A DNA stretch of 6,462 nt from Gemmatimonadales bacterium UBA4456 (GTDB taxonomy: Bacteria; Gemmatimonadota; Gemmatimonadetes; Longimicrobiales; Gaopeijiaceae), in the NCBI GenBank assembly GCA_002390225.1, contig DGOW01000001.1, forward strand, positions 1 to 6,462, read 5' to 3'. Under the pieces are notes generated by a model. That model was given only the letters and a program-made list of their open reading frames with translations, had not been told where the DNA came from and did no database searches. How positions within the stretch are numbered: the first letter of the stretch is position 1; every line of letters begins with the position of its first letter. Below are positions 5,930 through 6,462 of this stretch, piece after piece. The position numbers were made by a program, and so were the translations under genes.

Positions 5930-6462
5930 ATGTCCGTGATCAGACGGCTCATGCTGTTGAGTATGCTGAGCTTGGGTGTGGCATGCTCGGCCCCCCTGGT
6001 CGAGGACTGCGTACGCGGCGAGCTCGACGTGCGGTACTGCGATCGTGATGGCGATCTGGTCGCCGATCCCTCTCCTGACCATCTCCTGCTCGATCCAGAC
6101 ATCCTGATCTTCGCCTACACACCGGTGGAAGACCCTGCACAGTTCCGCGGCGTGTGGGCCCCGTTCCTGGAGCACATGGAGGCCCTGGTCGAGCGCACGG
6201 TCCTCTTCTTTCCGGTCCAGTCCAATGCCGCTCAGATCGAGGCCATGCGCGCGGGGCGCCTGCATGTCGCCGGCTTCAACACGGGCAGCGTTCCGCTGGC
6301 GGTCAACTGCGCTGGCTTTCGTCCCGTTGCGATGATGGCGCGTGCCGACGGCACGTTCGGCTACGAGATGGAACTGCTGACGCACCGCTCGAGTGACATC
6401 GAGTCGGTCGAAGACCTGCGTGGCCGTTCCCTCGCGTTCACGTCGCCGACGTCGAACAGCGG
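5930..6462 (+). CDS. PhnD-type phosphonate/phosphate substrate-binding lipoprotein, 3' end outside window
   Basis: The visible 177 codons encode the N-terminal half of an ABC-transporter binding protein of the PhnD/phosphate-phosphite-phosphonate family. A lipoprotein signal ends LGVAC with C19. A Cys- and Asp-rich segment, CDRDGDLVAD (37-46), comes next. The binding domain begins ILIFAYTPVEDP (58-69), followed by FFPVQSNAAQIEAMRAGRLHV and GFNTGSVPLAV. The sequence reaches EDLRGRSLAFTSPTSNSG at the window edge, where SPTSNSG matches the serine/threonine ligand loop of PhnD proteins. It would sit on the outer face of the inner membrane and hand ligand to a PhnC/PhnE-like importer, expected just downstream. 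The ligand could be phosphonate, phosphite, phosphate or a phosphate ester. ATG 5930 starts the signal peptide, but GGAGG (5911-5915) is 14 nt away, further than usual; ATG 5951 is an alternative. Confidence 0.87.
   Translation, partial: MSVIRRLMLLSMLSLGVACSAPLVEDCVRGELDVRYCDRDGDLVADPSPDHLLLDPDILIFAYTPVEDPAQFRGVWAPFLEHMEALVERTVLFFPVQSNAAQIEAMRAGRLHVAGFNTGSVPLAVNCAGFRPVAMMARADGTFGYEMELLTHRSSDIESVEDLRGRSLAFTSPTSNS

Noticed and set aside
5873..6385. 170-codon antisense open frame
   Set aside because: Opposite the PhnD-type gene; Gln/His/Arg-rich with no motif.
1..6462. CRISPR array, toxin-antitoxin or phage-defence locus
   Set aside because: No spaced direct repeats and no recognisable effector, toxin or defence domain in any supported gene.

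Overview
The window is GC-rich bacterial DNA, probably from a Gram-negative environmental lineage. It contains two lipoprotein-type signal peptides, a periplasmic-type glycerophosphodiesterase, and a DUF5671 protein family that I associate with marine and soil phyla such as Gemmatimonadota. The phylum is a guess; nothing here fixes taxonomy. All supported genes lie on the + strand, and the long antisense frames are GC-driven shadows.

Layout. Bases 1-229 are the 3' end of an IS3-family insertion sequence: the transposase C-terminus and a probable right terminal repeat. Its end lies only 28 bp before the start codon of a two-gene, translationally coupled operon (258-1324). That operon encodes a four-helix DUF5671 membrane protein and a small membrane-anchored protein with an extracytoplasmic domain. 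A 508-bp gap (1325-1832) follows. It holds three consecutive inverted repeats, a good sigma70-like promoter (TTGGCA-18-TAGACT) and a possible decayed ORF. Next is a 504-aa polytopic membrane protein that looks like a GT-C-type glycosyltransferase (1833-3347). It is followed directly by a vicinal-oxygen-chelate (glyoxalase-like) pseudogene, broken by an amber codon where a Trp is expected and lacking a proper start.

The right half holds a small stand-alone Smr-domain protein (TTG start), a histidine phosphatase whose Shine-Dalgarno sequence is buried in a perfect 7-bp hairpin, and a lipoprotein-like glycerophosphodiester phosphodiesterase. The last gene is a PhnD-type substrate-binding lipoprotein that runs off the window. 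The last three genes are spaced 24 bp and 4 bp apart and probably share a transcript.

Functional reading. The right-hand cluster suggests phosphorus scavenging: a surface phosphodiesterase cuts glycerophosphodiesters, and a PhnD-like protein captures a phosphorus oxyanion or phosphonate for an ABC importer probably encoded just beyond the window. The left side looks like accessory or remodelled DNA: an IS end, a decayed ORF and a pseudogene. I see no defence system, CRISPR array, tRNA or rRNA. The least characterised unit is the DUF5671 plus small anchored protein pair.
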